DNA from: Thermoanaerobacteraceae bacterium | Lineage (GTDB): Bacteria > Bacillota > JADQBR01 | Direction: 5' to 3' | NCBI GenBank assembly: GCA_017656305.1 | Contig: JACDOG010000008.1 | Coordinates: forward strand, 49,371-113,370 | Length of the DNA: 64,000 bases | Part shown: positions 14,812-25,800 of the stretch, one piece after another | Layout: each line of letters starts with the position of its first letter | How positions within the stretch are numbered: position 1 is the first letter of the stretch | Translations under genes and position numbers: made by a program | The notes under the pieces: model-generated | Databases searched by the model: none | Seen by the model: only the letters and a program-made list of their open reading frames with translations | What the model was told of the DNA's origin: nothing

Positions 14812-15093
14812 TTATATGAAGTTATCGGTTGGATCAGGGGTATTTGTAATAATATCACGTTGCATTTTACTCCCATCATTTAGGGTATAAATTATGACAA
14901 AATCACGTTCCCTGTCAACGGTAGATTTCAAATCTCTCTTTAAAAGTGCCACTTTTCCTTCTGGCAAATCTCCTTCAAATACCGATTTTTGAACATGCGT
15001 CAAATATTTTCGGCAGGTCTTCATAGTTTTAACCAGCCGTTTCCTACCTTCCCTATCTTCAGTATTAATATCGTATATGAGTATAACCCTAAT
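14812..15093 (-). CDS. cas2: Cas2, spacer-acquisition nuclease subunit, with an apparent ATT start
   Basis: The 93-residue reading frame covers all of Cas2: beta-1 Arg-Val-Ile-Leu-Ile-Tyr-Asp-Ile with the conserved Asp near residue 8, then Arg-Lys-Arg-Leu-Val-Lys-Thr, Tyr-Leu-Thr-His-Val-Gln-Lys-Ser-Val-Phe-Glu-Gly, and the C-terminal strand. The codon where the family has Met is ATT (15093-15091), just one base after the cas1 stop. The first ATG (15024) would remove beta-1 and the metal-binding Asp. Translation could start at ATT by termination-reinitiation from cas1 behind GGTGG, or the start codon may have been lost by a single base change. Cas2 forms the integration complex with Cas1. Confidence 0.85.
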   Translation of the reverse strand: MRVILIYDINTEDREGRKRLVKTMKTCRKYLTHVQKSVFEGDLPEGKVALLKRDLKSTVDRERDFVIIYTLNDGSKMQRDIITNTPDPTDNFI

Positions 15094-15094
15094 A

Positions 15095-16063
15095 CTACCA
15101 CCACACTTTCATAGGAGTGTAGGTATCTTCTTTCAAGATATGTTTAATCAGCTTGTACAAATCAAGGCGAACCAAACCTTTATACTTAATTTTTCTTTTT
15201 AAATTTCGGTGCAAAATAGTTTTCTCCATCATCTTCTCATATTCGGCTATAAAAATCTTTCTGCCTTCTTCTGTCAGGTATGATGAGTTTACCCGGGTAT
15301 CAAAATGCTTTTTGTTCAGCATATTAAGGTTGATTAACTTAAATATCAACCTGTCTACAAAAACAGGCTTGAAAACCTCGGCAACATCAAGAGCAAGAGA
15401 AAATCTACGTTCAGAAGGTTCATGTAAAAAACTTATAGTCGGATTTAACGCCGTGCGGTGGATTTCTTTTAGTATTGTGGTATAGGTTATTGCATTGCCG
15501 AAGGAAATCAGCGCATTTAATGCATTTCCTGGAGGCCTTTTGCTACGACCTCCGAATTCCCAGCCCGTAATATCTTCCCATCGGGAGTAGTACAGCTTGC
15601 GGGTATGCGCTTCTATACTCATAACATCCTCTATTGTTGTAGTATCTTTCAATGCTTTCCTATAAGCATCAATTTTTTGGCAGGTTTCGTTATCCTCTCG
15701 TTTTTCTAGATTGCGGCGTATATTATGTATAGCCCCTTCAACAAAGGCACGGGCAAGCATCAGCCGTTTCTCTTTATCAAGATAATGTTTAACCTGTTGA
15801 ACTACCAAATACCCGGATAGCTGGGCCTCTCGGGGAATGAAACTGCCGGTGTAATTGCCATAATAATCGAAAAAATGCAAGCATATTTGGTTCTGTCCCA
15901 AAAAATCCAGTAATTTGGTATTAAAGTTAAGTTCAGAAAAACAATAAATATGGTCGACATCTTCCACCGGAATCACGCGACGAGAAGCATCAGTTTCAAA
16001 AGCCAGAGTATTGTCTTTCCTTTTCAGCGTTCCAGCCGAAAACAGATAGTAAGTCCTGCTCAC
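15095..16063 (-). CDS. cas1: Cas1, CRISPR integrase
   Basis: A 322-residue Type I-B Cas1 that inserts new spacers as a Cas1-Cas2 complex. The N-terminal beta domain begins Ser-Arg-Thr-Tyr-Tyr-Leu-Phe-Ser-Ala-Gly. The alpha-helical domain carries catalytic Glu (Ser-Ile-Glu-Ala-His), His (Phe-Leu-His-Glu-Pro-Ser) and acidic residues (Ser-Leu-Ala-Leu-Asp-Val-Ala-Glu). I place the start at GTG 16063, preceded by GGGGGA. The longer frame to 16144 would overlap cas4 by 68 bases and add residues foreign to the family. It lies between cas4 and cas2 with 13 bp and 1 bp gaps. Confidence 0.95.
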   Translation of the reverse strand: MSRTYYLFSAGTLKRKDNTLAFETDASRRVIPVEDVDHIYCFSELNFNTKLLDFLGQNQICLHFFDYYGNYTGSFIPREAQLSGYLVVQQVKHYLDKEKRLMLARAFVEGAIHNIRRNLEKREDNETCQKIDAYRKALKDTTTIEDVMSIEAHTRKLYYSRWEDITGWEFGGRSKRPPGNALNALISFGNAITYTTILKEIHRTALNPTISFLHEPSERRFSLALDVAEVFKPVFVDRLIFKLINLNMLNKKHFDTRVNSSYLTEEGRKIFIAEYEKMMEKTILHRNLKRKIKYKGLVRLDLYKLIKHILKEDTYTPMKVWW

Positions 16064-16076
16064 AGTAATTCCCCCA

Positions 16077-16613
16077 TCATACGTAGCAAAAGTCATAATA
16101 TGCACATTTTCTGCAAAATTTTTTATCAAGCCTTGCTGGTGCACGGGCCTCCTGTAGAATATGCTGTATATCTTCCAGGGCTTGTTCCAGCAAATCTTTA
16201 TCTTTTTCTGTAAGCTGTATATCTACTTTTCTCATGCTGGCAGGATAGTGAAGTACACCGGCAGAGCAATTTACGCCTCGGTTTTGGAGGGTATAAATGT
16301 AGTATTTCAACTGCCATATATGCGCTTCCTCAAATTTTTTGCTTTTCTTCACCTCGTGTACATATACCTGGTCTCCATACTTAAAAAAATCAATTTTAAC
16401 ATTGTCAAAATCAAAGTCACGGTTGCTTTCGCGCTTGAACCGGCTTTCGTGCAGTATTCTGCCCTTAATAACATCAGCATTGCCTGAGACGTTTTCTAGG
16501 TTCAAACCTTTTGCATGCAGCCATAGCTTGCGTCGGCAAATAAAATAGTAGGAGACAAGGGTTCCAGTTATTCTTATCGATTCTAATTGTACCGCAGCAG
16601 TATCATTCATCAT
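16077..16613 (-). CDS. cas4: Cas4, PD-(D/E)xK exonuclease with iron-sulfur cluster
   Basis: A 178-residue RecB-like nuclease that trims and orients prespacers and checks the PAM. One Cys lies near residue 26 (Ile-Cys-Arg-Arg-Lys-Leu-Trp) and three lie at the C-terminus (Cys-Arg-Lys-Cys...Phe-Cys), together the 4Fe-4S ligands. Nuclease motifs His-Glu-Ser-Arg (about 55) and His-Glu-Val-Lys-Lys (about 86) are present. Its start overlaps the cas3 end by 11 bases, suggesting translational coupling. Length matches the I-B family. Confidence 0.93.
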   Translation of the reverse strand: MMNDTAAVQLESIRITGTLVSYYFICRRKLWLHAKGLNLENVSGNADVIKGRILHESRFKRESNRDFDFDNVKIDFFKYGDQVYVHEVKKSKKFEEAHIWQLKYYIYTLQNRGVNCSAGVLHYPASMRKVDIQLTEKDKDLLEQALEDIQHILQEARAPARLDKKFCRKCAYYDFCYV

Positions 16614-19347
16614 ACATCAAGCCTTTCTCATCGTCATAAAGAATGTTAACTACATAAATACCGGCCAGCCACCGTCGAAGCTTGTTCTGAACATTAGTCT
16701 GAATACTGCTGTCACCAATAAGAGAAACAATTTCATTGACATTAACACGAAATGAATCCTCTTTTTTAGCAACTTCTCTCCAGGGACAGTCGACCGTGTA
16801 CTTGTACAGTATTCTATTGGCAAACTCTATATAGCTCAGATTTCCGCAGCAATCCCTAACCCAATCAGCAACTTCTTTATAAAAGTCCCCTTTCATATTT
16901 TTAGGTATTATAGTAGCATTTCTCACCTTTCTAAAAATATTTTGGGCATCTGTTTTACGTTCTGAACAGTAACCTTGGTCAAGAATATTTAAAGTCTCAT
17001 AATAGCTATCTAGATAACTACATAAATGATCCGAAAAATGCTTTCCTGTTTTTTTCCGCCCGTTATACAAATCGGTCAGTAATTGATAACATACGTCCAC
17101 CCACTGCATTTTCTCTTTCTCGGAAACGGTAAACTCCAGACCGTATTTGCTGATCAGTTGATTCAGTAATTGTATAAGTCTCTGATTGCATTCCCTGCTC
17201 TTTGAAGCAGAAAAGCATTTTTCCCACTCTTCTATTTTGATAAGGTTTATTATATTTTTCGTTGTAATTTCCTCAATTTCCCCACTTCCTAAGGCAAGAA
17301 GAATTACAAGGGTAAGCATCGTCAAATCAAAATCATATACAGCACTGCTGCGAGAGCTCCTTATAGTTCCAATCCCAGAGGCAAGCCCTTTTTTGCTGCC
17401 CTTTTTTGCCCTCTGAACCATTATCACCACATTTGCATCGGAAGGAGCGTTGTCCCCTGTACTACGAGCGTATCTTCTGTATACCCGCCCCATCCGCTGG
17501 ATAAGGCTGTCTGCTGGAGCTGCCTCCGTAAACAATATATCTGCATCCAAATCAAGAGATGCTTCCACTATCTGGGTAGAAACCACTATGCAGCCTGCTG
17601 TTTCACGCTCCTTATGGTTAGGCATATAATGATAAACCTGATTTTCCAACTCTTTTCTTCTCTCTTGAGTAAATCTTGAATGCAGTAGTACTGTGTCAAA
17701 ACTGCTTTCTCTATCACCCATATTCTTAATTTTTTTAAATACATCCATTGCAGCTTTTACCGTATTAAGCACCACCAGCACCTTTTTTCCTTTTTTGGCT
17801 GCTGCAATCATCTCAGGAATAAAAGGGTCATAACTACCATCATGCATACTCAACCTTATTCTGTGTCTAGTTGAATCAGCTAAATCCTTGAATTCTGGTT
17901 CGTCAAGCAGATTTACAATCTGTTCAATAGAAATCCCTGTTCGTTTTTTGACTTGTTCCTTAATAAAAGCAGGCAAAGTAGCTGTCATAAGCAAAACTTT
18001 ACCACCAAAAAAAATGGTTTGCTGTATGAGGTGAGTGATAATTGCTGCCGCCCGGGGATCATATGACTGGACCTCATCTATAATTAAACAACTGTTCATA
18101 AGAGATGCAAAAATTCGCTCATAACCTGGGTATCGTAGTACTGCGGGAGCAATCTGATCGGCGGTACATACTATATACGGTTTGGACATATGGCGCGCCA
18201 GTTCAACTGCCCGTCTTAATTCTCCTTCGTAGTCGACATCTTTTTCGAGGGATTTGCCTTCATTCTTAACACCGCTTCCTAAAGTTAAACTATACATTTC
18301 CAATGATGCATCTCCATGGAGAAGAGCAACTTTATCATCCATATCTTCTTTAATTTTTTTAAAAAATTCACGGCTTCGGCTCCAGATACCGTTAACTGCA
18401 GCCCTCATTGGCAGGGTTATAAAATTCTTCTTTCCCGCTCCCCACAAGTAAGCAAATTCTGTCTTTCCTACTCCTGTCGGAGCTATAAGTATAAGATTTT
18501 CTCCCTGTAAGCCTTTTTTCCGTTCAAAGAACTTCCCCTGCCAGAAAGACTCTACGCCAAATTTCTCCTCCATGGCATTTTTCAAAAGACAAAAGTCCAG
18601 GTAATCAGGAATCTCGATATCCTGTAGTGCTACTTTATTATGGCTGTCCTCGACATAAGAAGCAAAATGATCTGCCCGCATGAGGCTGCCGGCAATAAAT
18701 ACCCTTATTTTCTCATAAGACTCCTTTTCACCAGATATCCCCTTTATCCTAGACGGCAGAAATTTCATTGTATATGGTGGCAGAAGAAGACCGGCGGTTC
18801 CCAGGTTATTGTAATATAAGTATTCTACATACAGCTCATTTAGACCAACAGCTTTCCCATCTAAACCGTACTTTTCAGCCACTTCTTTCAAGCAGTAATG
18901 CAGTTTATCAGCCAACCTGCGCCACTCAGCCCTGTTTTTTATGATATCACCGGCTCGGCTGCTGATATCCGTACTTCGACTTCCCAGTAGCAGATCTGGA
19001 AAGTTCTCGCGCCAATGATGAAAAGCTACTGCAGAAAGTATGATACCCCTTAGCACTTCATCATCGTTATGAAAAGTGATAAATTCTGGTTTGATAAAAA
19101 ACAGAGAAAGAAGGCTGTGCGGAATTTGCTCGGATGTTATGGAACCTGTAGATTCTAGCTTTTTCTGGAAATCAGGATCAACCTTTCCAACGTCATGGAG
19201 CAGGGCAGCATAGCTTAGCGCCCTCCACCATTCTTGAGGAAAAAAATCTTTGCTTGTCTTTTTCAGAGCCTCTATACACTGCAGAACATGGTCAGTGTGT
19301 TCGTCTAGCGTAGTGCCGTTACTTTTGGCCAGTATATCAGGTGCCAT
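16603..19347 (-). CDS. cas3: Cas3, HD nuclease-helicase of Type I CRISPR
   Basis: A 914-residue interference effector that unwinds and degrades target DNA after Cascade binding. The N-terminal HD domain has His17 and His51-Asp52 (Leu-Leu-His-Asp-Val-Gly-Lys). The SF2 helicase has Walker A Ala-Pro-Thr-Gly-Val-Gly-Lys-Thr (about 290), the box Ile-Asp-Glu-Val-Gln (about 425), Met-Thr-Ala-Thr-Leu-Pro (about 460) and motif VI Gln-Arg-Met-Gly-Arg (about 625). All key residues are present. It sits 2 bp after cas5 in the single cas operon. Confidence 0.95.
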   Translation of the reverse strand: MAPDILAKSNGTTLDEHTDHVLQCIEALKKTSKDFFPQEWWRALSYAALLHDVGKVDPDFQKKLESTGSITSEQIPHSLLSLFFIKPEFITFHNDDEVLRGIILSAVAFHHWRENFPDLLLGSRSTDISSRAGDIIKNRAEWRRLADKLHYCLKEVAEKYGLDGKAVGLNELYVEYLYYNNLGTAGLLLPPYTMKFLPSRIKGISGEKESYEKIRVFIAGSLMRADHFASYVEDSHNKVALQDIEIPDYLDFCLLKNAMEEKFGVESFWQGKFFERKKGLQGENLILIAPTGVGKTEFAYLWGAGKKNFITLPMRAAVNGIWSRSREFFKKIKEDMDDKVALLHGDASLEMYSLTLGSGVKNEGKSLEKDVDYEGELRRAVELARHMSKPYIVCTADQIAPAVLRYPGYERIFASLMNSCLIIDEVQSYDPRAAAIITHLIQQTIFFGGKVLLMTATLPAFIKEQVKKRTGISIEQIVNLLDEPEFKDLADSTRHRIRLSMHDGSYDPFIPEMIAAAKKGKKVLVVLNTVKAAMDVFKKIKNMGDRESSFDTVLLHSRFTQERRKELENQVYHYMPNHKERETAGCIVVSTQIVEASLDLDADILFTEAAPADSLIQRMGRVYRRYARSTGDNAPSDANVVIMVQRAKKGSKKGLASGIGTIRSSRSSAVYDFDLTMLTLVILLALGSGEIEEITTKNIINLIKIEEWEKCFSASKSRECNQRLIQLLNQLISKYGLEFTVSEKEKMQWVDVCYQLLTDLYNGRKKTGKHFSDHLCSYLDSYYETLNILDQGYCSERKTDAQNIFRKVRNATIIPKNMKGDFYKEVADWVRDCCGNLSYIEFANRILYKYTVDCPWREVAKKEDSFRVNVNEIVSLIGDSSIQTNVQNKLRRWLAGIYVVNILYDDEKGLMYDE

Positions 19348-19349
19348 AT

Positions 19350-21358
<2,009 letters not shown>

Positions 21359-21378
21359 AATTTAACATCTCCTTTCAG

Positions 21379-22866
21379 TTAAATTTCCTCATTATTTTCT
21401 TCAGAGATTTTTATCCCTGAGATATAGGCATAAATACCGGTTTTAAATAATTCATCATCCCTTACTTCAAAAAGATGCGCCAAACAGTAAGGAAAAGGCT
21501 TACCTTTTGCAACATAAGTTCTCATTAGCAAATGGTAAACTTCGGATTTTTTATTAAGTCGGGTTAATTCCAGCAGGCGAAAGATAAGACTTTTCTTTGA
21601 GTTGTCATCTAAGGAGAAAGGGCCTTCTTTGGCAGCTTGGCGAATCTCTTTTAGGTCGAGCGTGCTCACAAAAACACCTCCTTTCTTCTTTAAGTACTTT
21701 CTTATTTCGTAAAACAGCCTAATAAGGGCAAAAATCCTCATCATATCATTTTTATTGCCCTTTGTTATAATAGCTTCAGGATCTTCGTTTCGGTTTTCCC
21801 CTGTGAGGCCAACACGGAGCGATTTGTATATTATGGTAAGTAAATACTCAAATTTTTCCTGCAATACAGCATCCCACACTTTTTGGTGGTGCAGCTTTCC
21901 TAAAAGAGATGTGATTGTTGGATTTAAAAAAAGCTCGGCCAGCCTGCCGGATAATGAGGAATAGTTAATTACTTCTTCTGTTCGTGTTTTGCCCTCTACT
22001 TTTCTTATCTTTTTTTCTACAAATATTACTTCCATGCTCTGAAGCCCCCAACTTCCCAAGGTGCTCCTTAGTTGGCTATTAAAAGGAACAGCATTAAACA
22101 AAGCCTTCTGATAACTTTCAGTTTTAATTTCATTCCTAATCAAGCTGTTTAAGTACCAGTTTATTTTCAGAGAATCAGAGTTGATAAAATACCCTTTCTT
22201 GTGGACAATGTGAAAACATAAAAGGTACGAACGACATTGCTGGCACATTAGCACATCGGGTCGGCCATTCCAGAAAAAATTTGGGACTTTATCAGGTGAG
22301 CTCCCTAAATCCCGGGATACCGATCTAGTAAAAAAGCTTTTGTAAAGGCTATCCTGGAAATCAAAGACGAATTTTTCCCCACAAAAACTGCAATTTAACT
22401 GATTTTTTGCTGCTAAATTTCTTACAAACCAATTATTTAAAAGTTCTACTCTTTTCTCTTCCTTATAGGTACCTAGGTTAATAAGGTTAGGGTATAGCCC
22501 GTTTTTTTTAAAAAATGTCTTTATCACTTTTAATAGTAGCTCCTTTGGGTCTATTTCTTTATCCTGGCCTTCACCAAACTCCATTTCATAGCTCTTCTTA
22601 CCCCACCACCAGGTTATCCGTTTTAGCTCCTTGACCCCGTCCGGCACTTTCCCACCATCCAAACAAGGATAACCCTCAGGCATAACTACATCCCTCGTGC
22701 TGAACACTGCTTCCATTACTTTTGCTGGTATCTTAACCGTACCATCGTTATGGAGGAAGCTTCTGACCGTATCCTCACCCAGCCCCCAGGCCAGTATTTC
22801 CAAAAATCCCTGGACGCAGGCATTGTAATACCAGGTGGAGGGATATATGGTTACAGGTTTTGTCAT
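21379..22866 (-). CDS. cas8b: Cas8 of the Cst1 (CXXC-CXXC) family, Cascade large subunit
   Basis: A 495-residue large subunit, expected to read the PAM and start R-loop formation. It shows the paired zinc-binding motifs of the Cst1 family: Cys159-Ser-Phe-Cys162 and Cys208-Gln-Gln-Cys211. The N-terminus begins Pro-Ser-Thr-Trp-Tyr-Tyr-Asn-Ala-Cys-Val-Gln-Gly-Phe-Leu, with the early aromatic pattern typical of the group. GGAGGTGAG precedes ATG 22866. No separate small-subunit gene is present, so the C-terminal helical part may supply that role, as in other I-B systems. This family is poorly conserved, so recognition rests on motif spacing and gene order. Confidence 0.88.
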   Translation of the reverse strand: MTKPVTIYPSTWYYNACVQGFLEILAWGLGEDTVRSFLHNDGTVKIPAKVMEAVFSTRDVVMPEGYPCLDGGKVPDGVKELKRITWWWGKKSYEMEFGEGQDKEIDPKELLLKVIKTFFKKNGLYPNLINLGTYKEEKRVELLNNWFVRNLAAKNQLNCSFCGEKFVFDFQDSLYKSFFTRSVSRDLGSSPDKVPNFFWNGRPDVLMCQQCRSYLLCFHIVHKKGYFINSDSLKINWYLNSLIRNEIKTESYQKALFNAVPFNSQLRSTLGSWGLQSMEVIFVEKKIRKVEGKTRTEEVINYSSLSGRLAELFLNPTITSLLGKLHHQKVWDAVLQEKFEYLLTIIYKSLRVGLTGENRNEDPEAIITKGNKNDMMRIFALIRLFYEIRKYLKKKGGVFVSTLDLKEIRQAAKEGPFSLDDNSKKSLIFRLLELTRLNKKSEVYHLLMRTYVAKGKPFPYCLAHLFEVRDDELFKTGIYAYISGIKISEENNEEI

Positions 22867-22870
22867 GCTG

Positions 22871-23602
22871 CTATCTCACCTCCAGTAGGCCGAATCCCTG
22901 ACCCGTACGCACACCCAAACCAAAGTTATATAAAAATTGCAGGCTGTCGGCAGACCCATCCAGTGCAATACTACCCTGCAGGGTAGTCAGCCAACCGCCG
23001 TAATGACTGCATACACCTTTGTGATAGCTGGATGCGGAAGGTATAACCTTTATCTTCCCAATTCTGGGGCTTAAGCTCTGTCCGTACTCTTGCCGAAGGA
23101 ACTCATGTTGTTTTAGAAGATGGGTATTTATGGCCTCTTCTAATTCTTCTACTGTGCTTTCAGCCGCATTTATATAACCGTTGCGCCCGCGTAGTACTGC
23201 GTGTCCCCGAATTTTGAAGACCTGTGGGGAAGACTTAATCTCTTTCAGGGGCAGAAGGTTGATATAGCGAAGTTTTAAGCCCAAAATTGTATTCTGTCCT
23301 CTCAGACTTATTGCGCCGTTACACAGCGCTGTCATTACCTCATATATGCCGGTAGAAAACAAAAGGTATACAGGCGGCCTCACACACATCTGCTGCGTCC
23401 TCGTATCGATATCTACGATCTTTTGAAAATTTACTGAAAATACATAGGGACTATAGCCTGGTCGTTCCTGTTTAAAACGGTTAAACACCAGCGAATTCTC
23501 CAACATACTCTTGATCAGAGAGATAAAGTGCCGTCGAAAATCAAGGGGAAATATAACATGCTGTTTCATTTCCCCGGGTGCAAGAATAATGCTCACTCGC
23601 AA
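22871..23602 (-). CDS. cas6: Cas6, CRISPR RNA endonuclease
   Basis: A RAMP ribonuclease of about 243 residues that cuts pre-crRNA within each repeat. The C-terminal glycine-rich loop Phe-Gly-Leu-Gly-Val-Arg-Thr-Gly-Gln-Gly-Phe-Gly is the family signature. I place the start at TTG 23602 (Leu-Arg-Val-Ser-Ile-Ile-Leu), where GGAGGTGG stands 5 bases upstream. The longer frame to 23659 has its ribosome binding site inside the coding part. It is the first gene of the cas operon, so the operon promoter should lie just upstream, in 23660-23760. Confidence 0.92.
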   Translation of the reverse strand: MRVSIILAPGEMKQHVIFPLDFRRHFISLIKSMLENSLVFNRFKQERPGYSPYVFSVNFQKIVDIDTRTQQMCVRPPVYLLFSTGIYEVMTALCNGAISLRGQNTILGLKLRYINLLPLKEIKSSPQVFKIRGHAVLRGRNGYINAAESTVEELEEAINTHLLKQHEFLRQEYGQSLSPRIGKIKVIPSASSYHKGVCSHYGGWLTTLQGSIALDGSADSLQFLYNFGLGVRTGQGFGLLEVR

Positions 23603-23659
23603 ACTACCACCTCCACTATTGAAGACATGCAAATAACCTAAATTTACCCTCCTTTCCAT

Positions 23660-24026
23660 AACAGGATATTTTAGGAAATTTTCATTTATTGTTTAGTTAG
23701 ACCTTTATGGATACTTTTTTGAAAACTCAGTATTTTTTATAGCCGGAACACTATGTAGCGGACCCGGTTATGTTGAAAAATAAAACTCCCAGAGCATAAA
23801 GGGAAATTTTTAACGTTAGTTAACTCTTATTTTATAATGTTTGTATAATTTAACAAAATTATCCAAATTCATAGAAAATCAGTATTACATTTCTAGCAAA
23901 GCTCTAATATATCCATACTCAACTGTTTTCACGACCGAGCCAAAAGGTTTTCCCTATTTAGCCCCCTAACCAAATTGGACAACGAGAGCCTTAATTCATA
24001 AAAATAAGGTATAGGGGGTAATAAGA
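23660..24026. other. Intergenic region upstream of the cas operon
   Basis: No gene is recognised. The stretch is A+T-rich, with a TTTATAATG box near 23830 and several possible promoters facing the cas operon. It ends at the IS fragment starting at 24027. Confidence 0.35.
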
Positions 24027-24196
24027 ATGCAGAGAAAGAGTATTCTCCAGAGTTCAAGCAACAGATAGTTAAGGAAGCAATGGAAACAAGTAACAGCGCC
24101 GTAGTAGCTAGGCGCTATGATTTAAACACCAACATGGTTGCCCGGTGGGTCCCGAAAACGTGGTCAAGCCGTTTAACGCCCTGCTATTTAAGGTAG
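24027..24196 (+). pseudogene. Frameshifted transposase N-terminal fragment
   Basis: After the start ATG (24027, with AGGGGG upstream) the reading frame must shift to give Tyr-Ser-Pro-Glu-Phe-Lys-Gln-Gln-Ile-Val-Lys-Glu-Ala and Ala-Val-Val-Ala-Arg-Arg-Tyr-Asp-Leu-Asn. This is the helix-turn-helix start of an OrfA-type transposase. It is cut off after Val-Ala-Arg-Trp-Val. Clearly a remnant. Confidence 0.7.
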
Positions 24197-24324
24197 TTTA
24201 CAATCAAGTTCCCGTCATCGTTGTTTCCGCCGTCAATCAAGATGTTTTGGTCGGAAGGAAGCTGGAGCAAAATTGCATTGGCCTGGCCTACATCAATGAA
24301 GTGAACTTTGAGCAGGCCGTATGA
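24151..24324 (+). pseudogene. C-terminal fragment of an unidentified protein
   Basis: An open frame of about 57 codons without a start ends at TGA 24322-24324 and reads as an ordinary globular protein tail (Val-Pro-Val-Ile-Val-Val-Ser-Ala-Val-Asn-Gln-Asp-Val). It abuts the transposase fragment and overlaps the end of the HNH-Nudix gene. I cannot name the parent gene. Confidence 0.35.
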
Positions 24325-25561
24325 TTCTTTGTTTCAAAGTAACTTGACTTTTCAAAACCTCAGCAATCGGCCTATCTGCCTTTGCTAAATCAAAGGAACT
24401 TAACTCAGGTATGCTTACCCATTTACTTTTTTGGTGTTCCTTCAAATTTATACTTCCATATTCAACTCCAGTTAAGAAACTAAACAACCTAACATGAAAT
24501 TCAGGATACTTATAATCCACCATTAAAAATGGCTCCGGTCTTTTTATCTTCAAAGCTAATTCTTCTTCTATCTCTCGACAAAGGCATTCAACAAGTGTCT
24601 CTCCCGGCTTTACCTTTCCACCAGGAAACTCCCACTTGTTCGCCAGATATCCCTTACTATTCCTCTGTGTAATAAGTACTTTTCCTTCGTCATTGACTAA
24701 GATTGCAGCTGTAACAACTATAAAATTCTCAGAAGCAATAGCTTCTTCTATCCTTAAAACCTTTTTAGCTAAACTCTCGTTAAATTCTTCTCCGTCTTTA
24801 CCATAATGAACTCTTTTATGGCAAGTGGGACAACAGGCAATAACATACCTAGGATCATCCGGACCATTATCTGATAAACGTCGAATGTGATGTGGTTCTA
24901 AATAAGGAGTACCATCTGGTCGGTCAAAAGGACCTGGTCTACCACAAGCTTCACAGAAACCATTGGCTCGCTCCAACACATAGCTTGCAACCTGAGCACT
25001 TCGTTGATAATAATTTCTTTTTCCTTCCTTTTTCTGAAACCCAGTTGATTTTGCTACTGCCACTAACGCAGTTTCCCGTTTAGACAAAAATGCTAATCCT
25101 TCACTAGATATCTGTTCAATAACTGAATAAAAATCTATAGACGCTGGAGTTAATCTAAAAATTATACCTCGACGTAAATTCCCTTCTTCATCTGGAATTT
25201 CTTTATAATAATGGTCAACATAGTCCATTGGTCCTACAAATCTTCTCAAACCATTTGGCAAAGTTTCAAATAAAAGAAGTGCTTTACCATTTTGTACGTG
25301 GTCCCGTATTGCTTTGTTGCCACGCTCAAATTTCATGTCTCCTTTCTGACCTTCTCCCGTATAGTGATAAAATCCATCTTCTTTCCAGCCATCTTCATAA
25401 CCATAGTCTTTACCTCTATCACTACTAAATAAAAAAATAAACGGGTAAGAGCGTGGAGTACTAATCCCTCCTTGTTGTTGTCCACCATATAAATCATGGA
25501 GGTATTTACGTTTATAGAGCGAACCAATTTTTAGTTCTTTGGGTACATACAAATCTATCAC
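24293..25561 (-). CDS. HNH endonuclease fused to a Nudix hydrolase, with an SRA-like N-terminus
   Basis: A 422-residue, three-part protein. Residues 1-170 resemble the YDG/SRA-like DNA-base-reading modules of modification-dependent nucleases (Tyr-Glu-Asp-Gly-Trp, then Gly-Phe-Tyr-His-Tyr-Thr-Gly-Glu-Gly). Residues about 195-260 are an HNH nuclease: Cys-Glu-Ala-Cys, Glu-Pro-His-His-Ile, Cys-Pro-Thr-Cys-His. From about 285 there is a MutT-like Nudix domain with the full box Gly-x5-Glu-x7-Arg-Glu-Ile-Glu-Glu-Glu, so it should bind metal and cleave nucleoside diphosphate linkages. The gene stands alone beside the cas operon. A modified-DNA restriction enzyme joined to a nucleotide-cleaning domain would be unusual. 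The start is either GTG 25561 or TTG three codons later. Function is inferred. Confidence 0.82.
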   Translation of the reverse strand: MIDLYVPKELKIGSLYKRKYLHDLYGGQQQGGISTPRSYPFIFLFSSDRGKDYGYEDGWKEDGFYHYTGEGQKGDMKFERGNKAIRDHVQNGKALLLFETLPNGLRRFVGPMDYVDHYYKEIPDEEGNLRRGIIFRLTPASIDFYSVIEQISSEGLAFLSKRETALVAVAKSTGFQKKEGKRNYYQRSAQVASYVLERANGFCEACGRPGPFDRPDGTPYLEPHHIRRLSDNGPDDPRYVIACCPTCHKRVHYGKDGEEFNESLAKKVLRIEEAIASENFIVVTAAILVNDEGKVLITQRNSKGYLANKWEFPGGKVKPGETLVECLCREIEEELALKIKRPEPFLMVDYKYPEFHVRLFSFLTGVEYGSINLKEHQKSKWVSIPELSSFDLAKADRPIAEVLKSQVTLKQRIIRPAQSSLH

Positions 25562-25712
25562 CTGCTTTTAAAGCATTAGATTCAAATTATATACTCAGTA
25601 CTATATTTTTCTTTTTAAAAAATAAAATCCCTTGCCAAAAAATGTCGAAATATGTCTAAAATTCTCAGCAAATGTTTCAAAAAACCTTTTATTGAAACTG
25701 CAGCAAGTATAT

Positions 25713-25766
25713 TAAAAAAAAAAGAGTCTTGACATGTCTAACAAAACACCAGGTATATCAAGACTC
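25713..25766 (-). terminator. Terminator of the conjugation operon
   Basis: A 9-bp perfect stem GAGTCTTGA / TCAAGACTC (25724-25732, 25758-25766) is followed on the minus strand by about ten T. It closes the long minus-strand block that begins with the pilus and conjugation genes. Confidence 0.85.
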
Positions 25767-25800
25767 CTTTTCCTTTGGTAACCTCGGTCAATTTAGTTTT

